Below are positions 45,740 to 54,874 of a DNA stretch of 63,205 bases, piece after piece; positions within the stretch are counted from its first letter, which is position 1, and each line of letters opens with the position of its first letter. Below the pieces are notes generated by a model, which saw nothing but the letters and a program-made list of their open reading frames with translations, was not told the origin of the DNA and searched no databases. The DNA is taken from positions 1-63,205 of the forward strand of contig JAJQBK010000013.1 of the NCBI GenBank assembly GCA_021203305.1, in the 5' to 3' direction. A program made the position numbers and the translations under genes. The stretch is from Lachnospiraceae bacterium. GTDB taxonomy: Bacteria > Bacillota > Clostridia > Lachnospirales > Lachnospiraceae.

Positions 45740-48163
45740 CTACGCCCTCAGCGTCACACCCATCGTGTGCTCCAGCTTCCGCAGGATTTTATCTACAATC
45801 TTATCCACCTTCTCTCCCGTCAGCTCCTCATCCTTCGGCCTCAGGGTAATGGTGAACGCCATGCTCTTTTTGCCCGCCGGTACCTGGCCACCCTCATAGA
45901 CATCAAAGAGCTTAACCTCCCGGATCAGGCCGCTGCAGCCCGCAATGGCCTCCTCAATCTGACCGCAGGTCATTTCCTTATCCATCACAAGCGCCAGGTC
46001 TCTCTTTTGCTCCTCAAACTTCGGCAACGGCTCAAACGTGGGCCTGTTCTCATAATACCGGGACAGAATATCCACATCCAGCTCCATCACAAAGGCCGGG
46101 GCGCGCATACTCAATTCCTTCTGAATATCGTAGGCAACAGTTCCCAGATACCCAACCACATCACCATCACAGACAACCTCCGCCGCCTGATAGGGATGCA
46201 GGAAGGGTTTGACAACCGGCCTGTAGGAAAAGCTGACATACAGATTCTTCGCCACTGCTTCGGCGATACCCTTCAGGGTAAAGAAGGATTCCTTCTCGCC
46301 AAACACACCCACACAGAGGGTCTTTTTCTCCTCCGGATAATCTGTCAGAGGCAATGCCTTGGGAATGAAACGGTTGGCCAGTTCAAACAGCCTGCCCTCC
46401 AGATTTCCTCTCTTCTGGTTGCGGGCCATGGCCTCCATCATCTGGGGTGCCAGGGTGGTGCGCAGCAAAGACATATCCTCGTTGATCGGATTCAAAATGG
46501 GAATGACCTGACGCTCAGGCGCATCCGGGGCAAACCTCATCAGATCCAGATCTGATGGGGAAAAGAAGGAATAATGCATGCACTCATAAGCGCCTGTGGC
46601 GCAGACCGCTTTCTTTAAGGCCAGCTCACCCTTCTGTTTTGCGTTTTTGCCGCCCATGGTCACCTTTGCGGTGGGCATGAAGGTGGGCACGATGTGGTCA
46701 TAACCATACATCCGGATAATTTCCTCCGAAATATCCGGATAGGACTCCATATCCTCGCGGTACGCCGGAATCTGGATAGTCAGCTCATCGCCCTCAATGA
46801 CCGGATGGAACTGCAGACCGTCCAGAATGCGCAGGATATCCTCATCCGGCACCGTAATGCCAAGCACGCCGTTGACCTTCGCCACACTGGCTTTCATCTC
46901 CCTGGGCTCCACGCTGTTGCCGGTATTGACGTCCACATGAGTGGAGGTCACCTTTCCGCAGCCCAGCTCTTCGATTAAGTGCAGGGCGCGCTTCATGGCC
47001 ATCACTGTGGTATACTCGTCCACGCCCTTCTCGTATCTTGCGCTGGAATCGGAGCGCTTGCCCAGAGCGCGGGAGGTCTTGCGGATGTTGTCTCTTGTGA
47101 ATTTGGCCGCCTCAAACATGACGGTGCTGGTGGTGTCCCGGATCTCGGAATTCAGGCCGCCCATGACGCCGCCCAGCGCCACCGCCTTCACGCCGTCGCA
47201 GATCACCAGGTTATTGGGGTTCAGCCGGTACTCCTGCTCATCCAGGGTCACAATGGTCTCATTTTCCCTTGCCCGTCTGACGCAGATCTGGTTTCCCTCC
47301 AGATAGCTGCCGTCAAAGGCGTGCATGGGCTGTCCCAGCTCCATCAGAATATAGTTGGTGATATCCACCACATTGGAGATGGCCTGCAGCCCTACCAGGG
47401 CCAGCCGTCTCTTCATCCACGCCGGGGATTCCCCGATTTTCACATCATAAACCCAGTGAGCGATATAGCGGGGGCAGATATCCTGCGCCTCCACGGTCAC
47501 CTGAAAGCCCTCCTGTACCGCTTCCGTGGGATGATAGTCCAGCGACGGCTCCTTCAGGGGCTTCCCCAGCACCGCGGCCACCTCTCTCGCCAGGCCGAAA
47601 ATACTCTGGCAGTCGGCCCGGTTGGCGGTGATGCCCACGTCAAAAATCCAGTCGTCCAGACCGGTAAGGGGCTTAATGTCAGCGCCCACCGGCGCATCAT
47701 CCGGCAGTGCCAGAAGGCCATTGTAGCCCGCGCCGGGATACAAATCCTCCGTCAGCCCCAGCTCCACGCCGGAGCAGAGCATACCGTTGGATTCATAGCC
47801 CCGCAGCTTCCCCGCCTTAATGGTAGCCACGCCCTCCACAGTCTTATGATCTTTTGCCGTGGCATAAACGGTAGCGCCGGGAAGAGCCAGCGGGAATTTG
47901 CCGCCCGCCCTTACATTGTCCGCGCCGCAGCAGACCTGCATGGCGCCGTGCTCTCCGGCATTGACCCGGCATACGCTTAAGTGCGTATCCGGAATGGGCT
48001 CGCAGCTCTCCACCAGGCCAACCACCACGTTGCTGATGTCCCTGCCCAGCTCTGTTTTTTCCTCCACCTCAAAACCGCAGGAGAACAGCTTGTCCTCCAG
48101 CTCCTGTGGGGTCACGTCATCTATGTCCACATATTCTCTTAACCAGCTTAAGGGTAGTAACAT
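45740..48163 (-). CDS. pheT: Phenylalanine-tRNA ligase beta subunit
   Basis: 807 residues. N-terminal LLPLSWLREYVDI, the EMAP/OB tRNA-binding domain (about 40-155), B3/B4 editing region, B5 (YPDISEEIIRMYGYDHIVP), and the C-terminal FDX-ACB anticodon-binding domain (PLPKFEEQKRDLALVMDKEM). Forms the alpha2-beta2 enzyme with PheS. A 168-nt gap, filled mostly by hairpin element copy C, separates it from pheS. Confidence 0.97.
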   Translation of the reverse strand: MLLPLSWLREYVDIDDVTPQELEDKLFSCGFEVEEKTELGRDISNVVVGLVESCEPIPDTHLSVCRVNAGEHGAMQVCCGADNVRAGGKFPLALPGATVYATAKDHKTVEGVATIKAGKLRGYESNGMLCSGVELGLTEDLYPGAGYNGLLALPDDAPVGADIKPLTGLDDWIFDVGITANRADCQSIFGLAREVAAVLGKPLKEPSLDYHPTEAVQEGFQVTVEAQDICPRYIAHWVYDVKIGESPAWMKRRLALVGLQAISNVVDITNYILMELGQPMHAFDGSYLEGNQICVRRARENETIVTLDEQEYRLNPNNLVICDGVKAVALGGVMGGLNSEIRDTTSTVMFEAAKFTRDNIRKTSRALGKRSDSSARYEKGVDEYTTVMAMKRALHLIEELGCGKVTSTHVDVNTGNSVEPREMKASVAKVNGVLGITVPDEDILRILDGLQFHPVIEGDELTIQIPAYREDMESYPDISEEIIRMYGYDHIVPTFMPTAKVTMGGKNAKQKGELALKKAVCATGAYECMHYSFFSPSDLDLMRFAPDAPERQVIPILNPINEDMSLLRTTLAPQMMEAMARNQKRGNLEGRLFELANRFIPKALPLTDYPEEKKTLCVGVFGEKESFFTLKGIAEAVAKNLYVSFSYRPVVKPFLHPYQAAEVVCDGDVVGYLGTVAYDIQKELSMRAPAFVMELDVDILSRYYENRPTFEPLPKFEEQKRDLALVMDKEMTCGQIEEAIAGCSGLIREVKLFDVYEGGQVPAGKKSMAFTITLRPKDEELTGEKVDKIVDKILRKLEHTMGVTLRA

Positions 48164-48200
48164 GTTAAAACCTCCGTCTGTTTATTTTACCTATATCAAT

Positions 48201-48287
48201 GTTTCCGGAGATACCATAAATAAAAGGACGGCTCATGCCATTCTGGCTAAAATCGCCTTACCTTTTATTTATGGTATCTCCTGCTTA
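48201..48287. repeat. Hairpin element with variable arms, copy C
   Basis: Left flank GTTTCC, a 21-nt arm (48207-48227), a 33-nt loop (48228-48260), a perfectly complementary 21-nt arm (48261-48281), and right flank TGCTTA. The loop differs from copy B at two positions that are compensatory (GCC/GGC versus GCT/AGC). It lies inside the pheS-pheT operon. Confidence 0.85.
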
Positions 48288-48331
48288 TTGTGCAGAATTA
48301 TACTGTTGTTTCCGCTGACGCATAATAAATA

Positions 48332-49378
48332 TCACTTGTCGTCGATCTGTTTCAGCACGCGCAGATCGGATTCGTACAGCATTTTGATATTATTGATTCC
48401 GTATTTCAGCATGGCCGTCCGCTCCATACCGATGCCGAAAGCCAGGCCGCTGTACTTTTCGGAATCGATACCGCAGTTTTCCAGCACCTTTTTATTCACA
48501 ATACCACCACCCAGAATCTCAATCCAGCCGGTACCCTTACAGAGCTTGCAGCCCTTGCCGCCGCACTCAAAGCAGCTGACGTCCACTTCCACGGAAGGCT
48601 CCGTGAATGGAAAGTAAGAAGGACGCAGGCGGGTATAGGCGCCCTCGCCGTAAATTTTCTGCACAAACAAATCCAGCATGCCCTGCAGATCGCTTAGGGT
48701 GATGTGCTCATCCACCACCAGACCCTCCATCTGGCCGAACATCGGGGAATGCGTGGAGTCATCGTCAGAACGGAAGACGCGCCCCGGAGACAACATCTTG
48801 ATGGGCGGCTGCTTTTTTTCCATTATATGAATCTGGCTTGCGGAGGTCTGGGTGCGCAGCAGAAATTCCGGGGAAAGATAAAACGTATCCTGCATATCTC
48901 TGGCAGGATGGTCCTGAGGCGTATTGAGAGCCGTGAAATTATAGTAGTCGTTCTCCACCTCTGTTCCGTCAAAAATTTCAAAGCCCATACCGGAGAACGC
49001 ATCGACGATCTGCTCGATAATCTGGGTGATGGGATGAAGGTTGCCGGTCTGTGTTTCGACCGCGGGCATGGTCACATCGATTTTTTCCTTCTCATAGCGG
49101 CGCTTCAGCTCCGCCTCCTTCAGCTTCACGTCCATATCGTCAAAAAGCTGCACCGCCCATTCCTTCAGCTCATTGACCGCCTTGCCGTAGTCGGCCCGCT
49201 GCTCTTTGGGGATATTTTTCATCTCCTTCATCAGCTGGCCGATCTCTCCCGCTTTCGAGTCGAGAAAGCTCTTCTTGAATTCGTAGACAGCTTTGGAATT
49301 ATCCAGCTTTTCGGCGCCGTCCTGGATTTTCTGTCTGATGGCGGCAATATTTTCCGCCAGTTTGTTTGTTTCCGGCAT
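48332..49378 (-). CDS. pheS: Phenylalanine-tRNA ligase alpha subunit
   Basis: 348 residues, catalytic subunit. N-terminal coiled coil, then the class II motif 2 region [20 protein letters not shown] and motif 3 [18 protein letters not shown]. Four Cys in [20 protein letters not shown] resemble a zinc-like knuckle near residue 290. I start it at ATG 49378, after AGGAG; the reading frame runs upstream through the T-box but that part is not coding. Expression is controlled by the T-box at 49485-49840. Confidence 0.96.
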   Translation of the reverse strand: MPETNKLAENIAAIRQKIQDGAEKLDNSKAVYEFKKSFLDSKAGEIGQLMKEMKNIPKEQRADYGKAVNELKEWAVQLFDDMDVKLKEAELKRRYEKEKIDVTMPAVETQTGNLHPITQIIEQIVDAFSGMGFEIFDGTEVENDYYNFTALNTPQDHPARDMQDTFYLSPEFLLRTQTSASQIHIMEKKQPPIKMLSPGRVFRSDDDSTHSPMFGQMEGLVVDEHITLSDLQGMLDLFVQKIYGEGAYTRLRPSYFPFTEPSVEVDVSCFECGGKGCKLCKGTGWIEILGGGIVNKKVLENCGIDSEKYSGLAFGIGMERTAMLKYGINNIKMLYESDLRVLKQIDDK

Positions 49379-49414
49379 AATCGTCTCCTGCTTTCTTTTA
49401 TAGTATACACTTGT

Positions 49415-49483
49415 ATTGCGGTCCCCAGGGTCAGAAATACGAATGCCAGTATTCGATTTCTGATCTTTGATCCCCTGTATCAT
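49415..49483. repeat. TTGCGGTCCCCA repeat, copy 1 (pheS leader)
   Basis: Starts TTGCGGTCCCCAGGGTCA and contains a hairpin with arms GGTCAGAAAT and ATTTCTGATC (one bulge). Nearly the same outer sequence and arms occur at 58184-58275 with a longer loop. It lies between the T-box terminator and the pheS RBS, so it is in the mRNA leader. Confidence 0.65.
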
Positions 49484-49484
49484 A

Positions 49485-49840
49485 CAAAAAACGCCCCACA
49501 TCCAAAAGGATATGGGACGAGTAAACCCGCGGTACCACCCATGTTCGGATATTCTTCTCCGGATACCGCGTCTCACAGGCTCTGAAAAATACCGTTCGCA
49601 GCGCCTCGAATACGCGATTCCAAAATATCCGCACTTGATCCGCCTTAATGCGGCAGCCACATTCACTTATCGCGCCGCTTCCCCATTTTCACCATTCAAA
49701 GGAGGCAATGGACAACTGCAAACGCTTTTCGTGAAAAACTCCCATGCTGAAATTCACCGACTGCAAACCGCCCGCGCTCACAGCTGATAACGCCGACTCT
49801 CTGTAGATTCTTCTCCAGTCAGTTACTTACACATTTTCTC
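49485..49840 (-). promoter_or_regulatory. T-box riboswitch for pheST (tRNA-Phe sensing)
   Basis: On the minus strand the T-box bulge sequence TGGGTGGTACCGCGG (49527-49541) is followed by a terminator, CGTCCCATATCC/GGATGTGGGGCG plus a T run (49485-49519). Upstream, a Stem I region carries the specifier UUC (49749-49751), a Phe codon followed by A. Uncharged tRNA-Phe should pair with both sites and favour the antiterminator. Confidence 0.92.
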
Positions 49841-49850
49841 AGTCCCGTTC

Positions 49851-49879
49851 ATCTTAACGCAGACAGGAAAAAAAGTCAA
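49851..49879 (-). promoter_or_regulatory. Promoter of the T-box/pheST unit
   Basis: Minus-strand TTGACT, 17-nt spacer, TAAGAT, just upstream of the T-box Stem I. Confidence 0.75.
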
Positions 49880-49880
49880 G

Positions 49881-49932
49881 CAGGACTTAGCCGTTGAAGC
49901 ACGATTGCAGGACTTAGCCGTTGAAGCGCGAT
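49881..49932. repeat. Two tandem copies of a 25-bp unit upstream of pheS
   Basis: CAGGACTTAGCCGTTGAAGC plus RCGAT occurs at 49881-49905 and 49908-49932, 27 bp apart, with one difference (A/G). The second copy continues into a GAAGC/GCTTC dyad. The pair ends just upstream of the pheST -35 box. Could be a regulatory duplication or replication slippage. Confidence 0.8.
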
Positions 49933-49984
49933 GCTTCAGGCACATGTACACTTGCACCAAAAGTATATATCAGCAACTGGCCGA

Positions 49985-50275
49985 TTATCGTCCTGGCCGC
50001 AACTCTATATGCAATTCCATACCCAGTCCTCTGGCAATCCTTGCCAGAAACTCAAGAGATGGATTATAATTCCCACCTTCAAACCGGCTGATATTACTCT
50101 GTTTAATACCAGTTCTTTCCGCCAGCGCCTGCTGTGTAATACCCTGTTCGTCCCGTATTTTAATAATCTGAGAAATCACCTCATACTGTGGGCGCAGTTC
50201 TTCATACTCTTTCGCCGTCTCGGGGTCAAACAGCAATTCCTCTCTTGCCTGATTCCACTTTCTTAATTCAGCCAT
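49985..50275 (-). CDS. XRE-type antitoxin (HigA-like)
   Basis: 96 residues. HTH at about 35-85: IIKIRDEQGITQQALAERTG, then IKQSNISRFEGGNYNPSLEF. The ATG at 50275 is 10 nt after AGGAGG and lies inside the end of the toxin frame. Toxin-first order and this HTH fit the HigBA type. The paired toxin is frameshifted, so the antitoxin may be orphaned. Confidence 0.82.
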   Translation of the reverse strand: MAELRKWNQAREELLFDPETAKEYEELRPQYEVISQIIKIRDEQGITQQALAERTGIKQSNISRFEGGNYNPSLEFLARIARGLGMELHIELRPGR

Positions 50276-50637
50276 TGCTTCCAAACCTCCTTATATAGTC
50301 CTCTTTGTAACGCAATGCAGTCTCCAATTCTTTTTTGGGAGTTTTTCGATCTTTCTTTATAAAGCCATGCAGAAGGACAATCTTATTGTTCAGCGGAAGA
50401 AAATAAAAAAATACGTGAAATATCATTTCCCTGTTGTACCCGCAATTCCATTAAGCCTTTATATCTTTCCCCCTGAATATTCTTTACATACGGCATTTTC
50501 AGGGACAATCCATGTTCCTCCAGTAAATCAATCTCCCAGATTGCTTTTGCCCGATGCTTTCCTGATAACGAATTCAAAAATTGCATTACTGGCTCATCAC
50601 CATTTTCAGCAGCATACAATTCTATGTTCCAGTTCAA
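50268..50637 (-). pseudogene. RelE/HigB-type (Gp49-like) toxin, frameshifted in a T7 run
   Basis: From TTG 50637 (SD GGGGAGG) the frame reads MNWNIELYAAENGDEPVMQF onward to ISRIFLFSSAEQ-stop at 50383. The sequence that follows in the other frame is the expected C-terminus: NKIVLLHGFIKKDRKTPKKE, then LETALRYKEDYIRRF, ending at the antitoxin start. Removing one T from the seven-T run near 50408-50416 joins them. The C-terminal His/Lys/Arg residues needed for RNA cleavage are lost from the in-frame product. Confidence 0.8.
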
Positions 50638-50660
50638 ATTAACCTCCCCTTCTTTACAAG

Positions 50661-50688
50661 ATTATATCATATATGATATAAAATACAA
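50661..50688 (-). promoter_or_regulatory. Promoter and 20-bp operator palindrome of the HigBA-like pair
   Basis: Minus-strand TTGTAT, 16-nt spacer, TATAAT. A perfect 20-bp palindrome, TTATATCATATATGATATAA (50662-50681), fills the spacer and -10, as expected for an autoregulated toxin-antitoxin operon. Confidence 0.75.
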
Positions 50689-50757
50689 GACTTTCTGTCA
50701 GGAATAAAAAATTGTTCTTTTCACCTCCCGCACTCTGAGCGGAGTATAACATAAATA

Positions 50758-50964
50758 TTGATGAAATGTGGTCGATATATCAACCTTTTGGAATTTTTTC
50801 TACCTGTGCGGCTACGATTCAAAAAATCATCCAGAGGCATCCAGCCTGATCATCCGGAAAAAACGGTGAAAAATATCAAAAGTCTGACGAAAGCCACGGG
50901 TTGGAGCGCTCAGCAGGCCATAGATATGTTGCAACATCTGTATTATGCTTTAACCTCTCAATAA
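50758..50964 (+). CDS. Small hypothetical protein, possible gene remnant
   Basis: 68 codons. The N-terminal half is not recognisable. The end, SLTKATGWSAQQAIDMLQHL, looks like a short motif common to small Lachnospiraceae proteins of unknown role. A terminator of a repeated type follows at 50963. No good RBS is seen, so this may be the tail of a decayed gene. Confidence 0.3.
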   Translation: MMKCGRYINLLEFFLPVRLRFKKSSRGIQPDHPEKTVKNIKSLTKATGWSAQQAIDMLQHLYYALTSQ

Positions 50965-51012
50965 AAATCCCTCCTGTCGCGGTACACGGTACCTGTCAGG
51001 AGGGATTTTTTA
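50963..51012. terminator. Repeated terminator hairpin, copy 2
   Basis: AAAAATCCCTCCTGTC pairs with its complement before TTTTTT and is also bidirectional. It shares with copy 1 (32705-32753) the outer arms, GGTA in the loop and the trailing GAATRTGC. Confidence 0.75.
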
Positions 51013-51157
51013 CGAATATGCAGGATTAAATCTTCACTGAATAGAACATTCAAAATCCCGCCTGAAAGCATTGTACATCTACTGTACGCATGCCTTCATG
51101 CGGGATTGCAAATATAATGCACTTATCTTTACAAATATCAGACCCTTTCTGTATTTT

Positions 51158-52129
51158 TCACAGCCAGATCGGATTGGTCCAGGCTCTCCTGCCCTTCGCG
51201 TCCTCACACTCAATCCTCACATAACCGGAATTCTCTCTCAGCCGGTGAGAAGCATACCGCAATGGCCCCGTGTGCGCCAGGAAGGTCTCGCTGGAGCCCA
51301 CCAGCCCGCCGCAGATAAAGTGAATTTTCTCCGCGTCGGAGCATTCCACATACACCCTGTCGTCAATCACTCCATATTGATAAATCTCAGGGCCTGCCGA
51401 AAAGTAATAGTCCCCCGCCAGCAGATGATTGACAATCGCCTCGTGAGTCAGCTCTTCTGAGCGCACCATGACATAACCGCCCAGACTGTCAAAAAACTTC
51501 CAGGGATTGTGGTTATCATCGGATGCGAAACCGTTTACATGGGTTCCTCTGCGCAGCATGGAATCCCAGAATGCGGTATCCATTCCCTCCCCGCACTCAA
51601 TCTGCGTTCCGTAGTTATATACCTCCACTGCCCATATATTTTTCAGTCCGCTTACCTCTTCCATCTCCACCCTCGACCATATGGGATGATTGTAGGTAGT
51701 AAAGCAGCCCTTCCGACGCAGGAAATCTGACAGCTGCTGCGCTGCGTCAAGGCCATCCCAGGTCTCCACATATACCGGAGGCGTCAGCCGCTCCCCGTCA
51801 TGAAACAGCTGCTCTCCCGCGTCCTTCTGCATCTTTTCATTTCCCAGAATTCCATGAATATGGTGGGTTTTGATCAGTCCGGTCTTTTCTTTATTGACAA
51901 GCCACGCAGAGGCCTCCACCCCCGGCAGAATAATAAAATTCTCGCAGTCAAACTGCTCCCTCAGATCCGTATACTTGTCATGCTCACTCAGGCAGAGGAA
52001 CTGATATCCATAGTCCCTGTACAGGTCCACCGCCTGTTCCGGCGTCATATGGCCGTCCGAATTGGTGGTGTGAGAGTGCAGATTTCCCTTATACCACTGT
52101 CCCTTTGCTGAAAACATTTCTTCTCTCAT
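51158..52129 (-). CDS. PHP-domain metal-dependent hydrolase
   Basis: 323 residues. The PHP motifs are intact: GNLHSHTTNSDGHMTPEQAV (HxH), LSEHDKYTDL, GVEASAW and GFASDDNHNPW. Such proteins hydrolyse phosphoesters with two or three metal ions. It starts in the stop codon of the ABC ATPase (ATGA overlap, ATG 52129), so it belongs to the transporter operon. This suggests that a phosphorylated compound is imported and then cleaved; the substrate is unknown. Confidence 0.82.
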   Translation of the reverse strand: MREEMFSAKGQWYKGNLHSHTTNSDGHMTPEQAVDLYRDYGYQFLCLSEHDKYTDLREQFDCENFIILPGVEASAWLVNKEKTGLIKTHHIHGILGNEKMQKDAGEQLFHDGERLTPPVYVETWDGLDAAQQLSDFLRRKGCFTTYNHPIWSRVEMEEVSGLKNIWAVEVYNYGTQIECGEGMDTAFWDSMLRRGTHVNGFASDDNHNPWKFFDSLGGYVMVRSEELTHEAIVNHLLAGDYYFSAGPEIYQYGVIDDRVYVECSDAEKIHFICGGLVGSSETFLAHTGPLRYASHRLRENSGYVRIECEDAKGRRAWTNPIWL

Positions 52130-53148
52130 ACCGCTCTCTCCTCCACTGTAAGGCAGTTTCTTTTTTCCAGTGACAGCCATACCTTTGTCCCATTCTCATA
52201 TATGGAAAAACTGCGGAAAAGAGTATCCGCGGAAAGCTCCACCCCGTTCACATCCAGCATGTACCGAAGCACGCTGCCTCTGGAACGGCTCTCTACCACC
52301 CTTCCTTCGAAAGTATAGGAATCCGGCCTTTCCGTCCTTTGACGGGAGATGGCAATGGTTTCCGGGCGAATGGCAATCACCCTGTTTTCCCGGCGCTCCC
52401 CCGTTATTTTTTCAAATTCTTCCGGCTCAATCACATTGTAATTGCCGATAAAGCCAGCCGCGAACCTGGTCTTCGGTGCCGTGTATACCTCGATTGGCGT
52501 TCCGATCTGTTCAATGCGCCCCTCATTCAGAAGGCAGATCCGGTCAGACATGATCATGGCCTCATCCTGGTCATGAGTGACGAAAATGGTAGTGATATTC
52601 AGATTTTTCTGTATTTTCCGGATCTCAATCTGCAAATTCCGCCTCAGCTTCGCGTCGATGGCGCTCAGGGGCTCATCCAGAAGCAGCACCTTTGGCTTGG
52701 TGATAATGGCTCTGGCCAGCGCCACGCGCTGCTGCTGCCCTCCGGAAAGCTGGCCCGGATAGGCGTTCTTTTTTTCCTCCAGCCCTACCAGCGCAAGAGC
52801 CTCGTCCACATTCCTTTCGATTTCCGGCTTCTTCATTTTCTGAATCTTTAAGCCGAAAGCCAGATTCTGCGCTACCGTCATGTTGGGAAACAGACTGTAC
52901 TGCTGAAATACCATGCCGATCCGGCGAAGGCGGGCGTCCATATGAGTAATCTCATTTCCCTCCAGATACACACTGCCCTCCTGCACCTCCTCCAGGCCCG
53001 CAAGACAGCGCAGGAGCGTACTCTTCCCGCAGCCGGAAGGGCCAAGCAGGGTCACTAACTCCCCTTCCTCCACGCCAAGATCAATTCCTCTCAGCACATG
53101 ATTTTCTCCGAAATATTTATTGATATTATGAAATTCGATATATGACAT
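52126..53148 (-). CDS. PotA-like ABC transporter ATP-binding protein
   Basis: 340 residues. Walker [19 protein letters not shown], signature [16 protein letters not shown], Walker [15 protein letters not shown]-loop [10 protein letters not shown], then a TOBE-type C-terminal region ([11 protein letters not shown]). Typical of spermidine/putrescine, iron and 2-aminoethylphosphonate importers. It starts one base inside the permease stop. Confidence 0.93.
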   Translation of the reverse strand: MSYIEFHNINKYFGENHVLRGIDLGVEEGELVTLLGPSGCGKSTLLRCLAGLEEVQEGSVYLEGNEITHMDARLRRIGMVFQQYSLFPNMTVAQNLAFGLKIQKMKKPEIERNVDEALALVGLEEKKNAYPGQLSGGQQQRVALARAIITKPKVLLLDEPLSAIDAKLRRNLQIEIRKIQKNLNITTIFVTHDQDEAMIMSDRICLLNEGRIEQIGTPIEVYTAPKTRFAAGFIGNYNVIEPEEFEKITGERRENRVIAIRPETIAISRQRTERPDSYTFEGRVVESRSRGSVLRYMLDVNGVELSADTLFRSFSIYENGTKVWLSLEKRNCLTVEERAV

Positions 53149-53941
53149 CAGGCTTCCCTTCTTTCCTTTTTACTGTTCTGGCTTCTGTGTACGCAGTAAT
53201 TGATCAGCAGGGTGATCAGCAGCAAAATCACCACCGCCGCGCTCAGCTCCTGGGTATCCTGGGCACGGTTGCGGTATAGATAGGACTGCGCCGTCTCATA
53301 CTGAGAGGAGGCAATGATCTTGATAATCGCGAAATCTCCGAACAACCCCGCGAAGCACATCAGGGCAGAATTGCACAGCCCCGGAAGAATGGACGGGATC
53401 ACTACTGTCACATAACTGTGAAATTTCCGGTAACCAAGAATCTCCGCCGCCTCTAAAAGAGCGGGAGTGTTGACCGCGTACAGGCTGTTGCGAATCCCCT
53501 GATACGTCATGGGCAGAGTAAACACGCAGTAAATCAGCGCCAGCATGACGATCCGGTTGGCAAAAATGGTCCCGGACCCCGCATAGGTGGCAAGCACGGA
53601 GGTTGCCAGAATAATCCCGTTGATGGTGGTCGGAATCAGACACAGAACCTGTACCACCTCTCCATCTGAGGCAGATATACGATCACCACAAAGAGTGCCA
53701 GCAGTACGCTGACATTGGTAATCAGCACGGGAATAACGGAAATAATCATGCCCCGCAGAATGCCCATCATGAATTTCTGATTGGTCAGCGTCAGCACATA
53801 GTTCTGCAGCGTGAACCCCTCCGGAAGAATGGTCAGCCAGCGGTTCGCGAAGGAATATACCAGCGTGGTAAGTAACGGCAGAAGAAGAAACCCTGCCATC
53901 AACACTTCCCAGATTACTTTAATCATTTTATGTTTTTTCAC
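53148..53941 (-). pseudogene. PotC-like ABC permease, frameshifted
   Basis: The N-terminal 101 codons (53941-53636) have the first three helices and end MERWYRFCV-stop. From 53657 the other frame continues VQVLCLIPTTINGIILATSV and then the EAA-type loop (LLEAAEILGYRKFHSYVTVV) to 53148. Changing GAGAGGTGG to GAGAAGGTGG (one base) would give the expected MEKVVQVLCLIP. As assembled, neither part is a complete permease, which would disable the transporter unless the frameshift is an error. Confidence 0.75.
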
Positions 53942-53967
53942 ATTGATACCAGCCTTTCAGGGGCCCT

Positions 53968-54807
53968 TCATCCTTTCTCAAAGTGCTTTTTGCAAAGATT
54001 GGTCAACCCGATCTGAAGCAGCGTGATGCCCAGCAGTACAATGGACAGGGCGCTGCCGAGTCCCGGTCTTTGCCTCACATCCCCCACAAACATATCCACG
54101 ATCTTGATCGGAAGCAGCGAGATGCTGTTATTCACTAAAAGATATGGCGTGGAATACGCCGCGATGGCATTGGAAAACAGCATATTGAAGGTGCCCAGAA
54201 TTCCCGGCATCATCACCGGAATCCCGATCTGTATCCAGAACCTGAGGCTGCCCGCGTTCATCAGCGTCGCGGCCTCCTTCCATTCCTTCCTGACCTTGTC
54301 AAAAACCGGCAGAAGCAGCAATGTCCCCATGGGAATCTGAAAATACAGATAAATAATAAACATGCCCCTCATAGAATACAGATTATAAGAAGAAAGGGGC
54401 GTGAAACCAATGGCTCTGCTGATCAGTACAAATACGCCCGAGGTTCCCAGCACTGTAATAAAAGCAATCGTCAGCGGCACGCCGGAAAAGGTTGACGTCA
54501 GGTTCAGCAGTGACAAATACAGGCTCTTGCTCTTTCCCGTATCCCTGCTCAGCGCCATGGCCAGGAAAAAATCAATCACCAGCCCCAGGAAGGTGGAAGT
54601 CAACGTGATCCACAGGCTGTTGCGGATTGCTGTCAGATACACTGTCTTCTGGAAAATCTGTAAATAATTGTCCAGCGTAAGACTGCCTTCATCCAGAAAG
54701 CTTTTCACAATCATGCTTACAAGAGGCACACATTCAAAAAATAATATGATAAACGCCAGAGGCAGGAAAAACAGCACCCCGCCTCTTGCTTTCTTTAATT
54801 TTTTCAT
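53968..54807 (-). CDS. PotB-like ABC transporter permease
   Basis: 279 residues with six predicted membrane segments and the EAA loop WKEAATLMNAGSLRFWIQIG that contacts the ATPase. First permease of the operon, following the substrate-binding protein. Confidence 0.9.
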   Translation of the reverse strand: MKKLKKARGGVLFFLPLAFIILFFECVPLVSMIVKSFLDEGSLTLDNYLQIFQKTVYLTAIRNSLWITLTSTFLGLVIDFFLAMALSRDTGKSKSLYLSLLNLTSTFSGVPLTIAFITVLGTSGVFVLISRAIGFTPLSSYNLYSMRGMFIIYLYFQIPMGTLLLLPVFDKVRKEWKEAATLMNAGSLRFWIQIGIPVMMPGILGTFNMLFSNAIAAYSTPYLLVNNSISLLPIKIVDMFVGDVRQRPGLGSALSIVLLGITLLQIGLTNLCKKHFEKG

Positions 54808-54874
54808 AAAAATATCTCTGTCCTTTTATACATCATGATATCCGCGCCGTCGGCATACCCTCACGAGCGGATGT

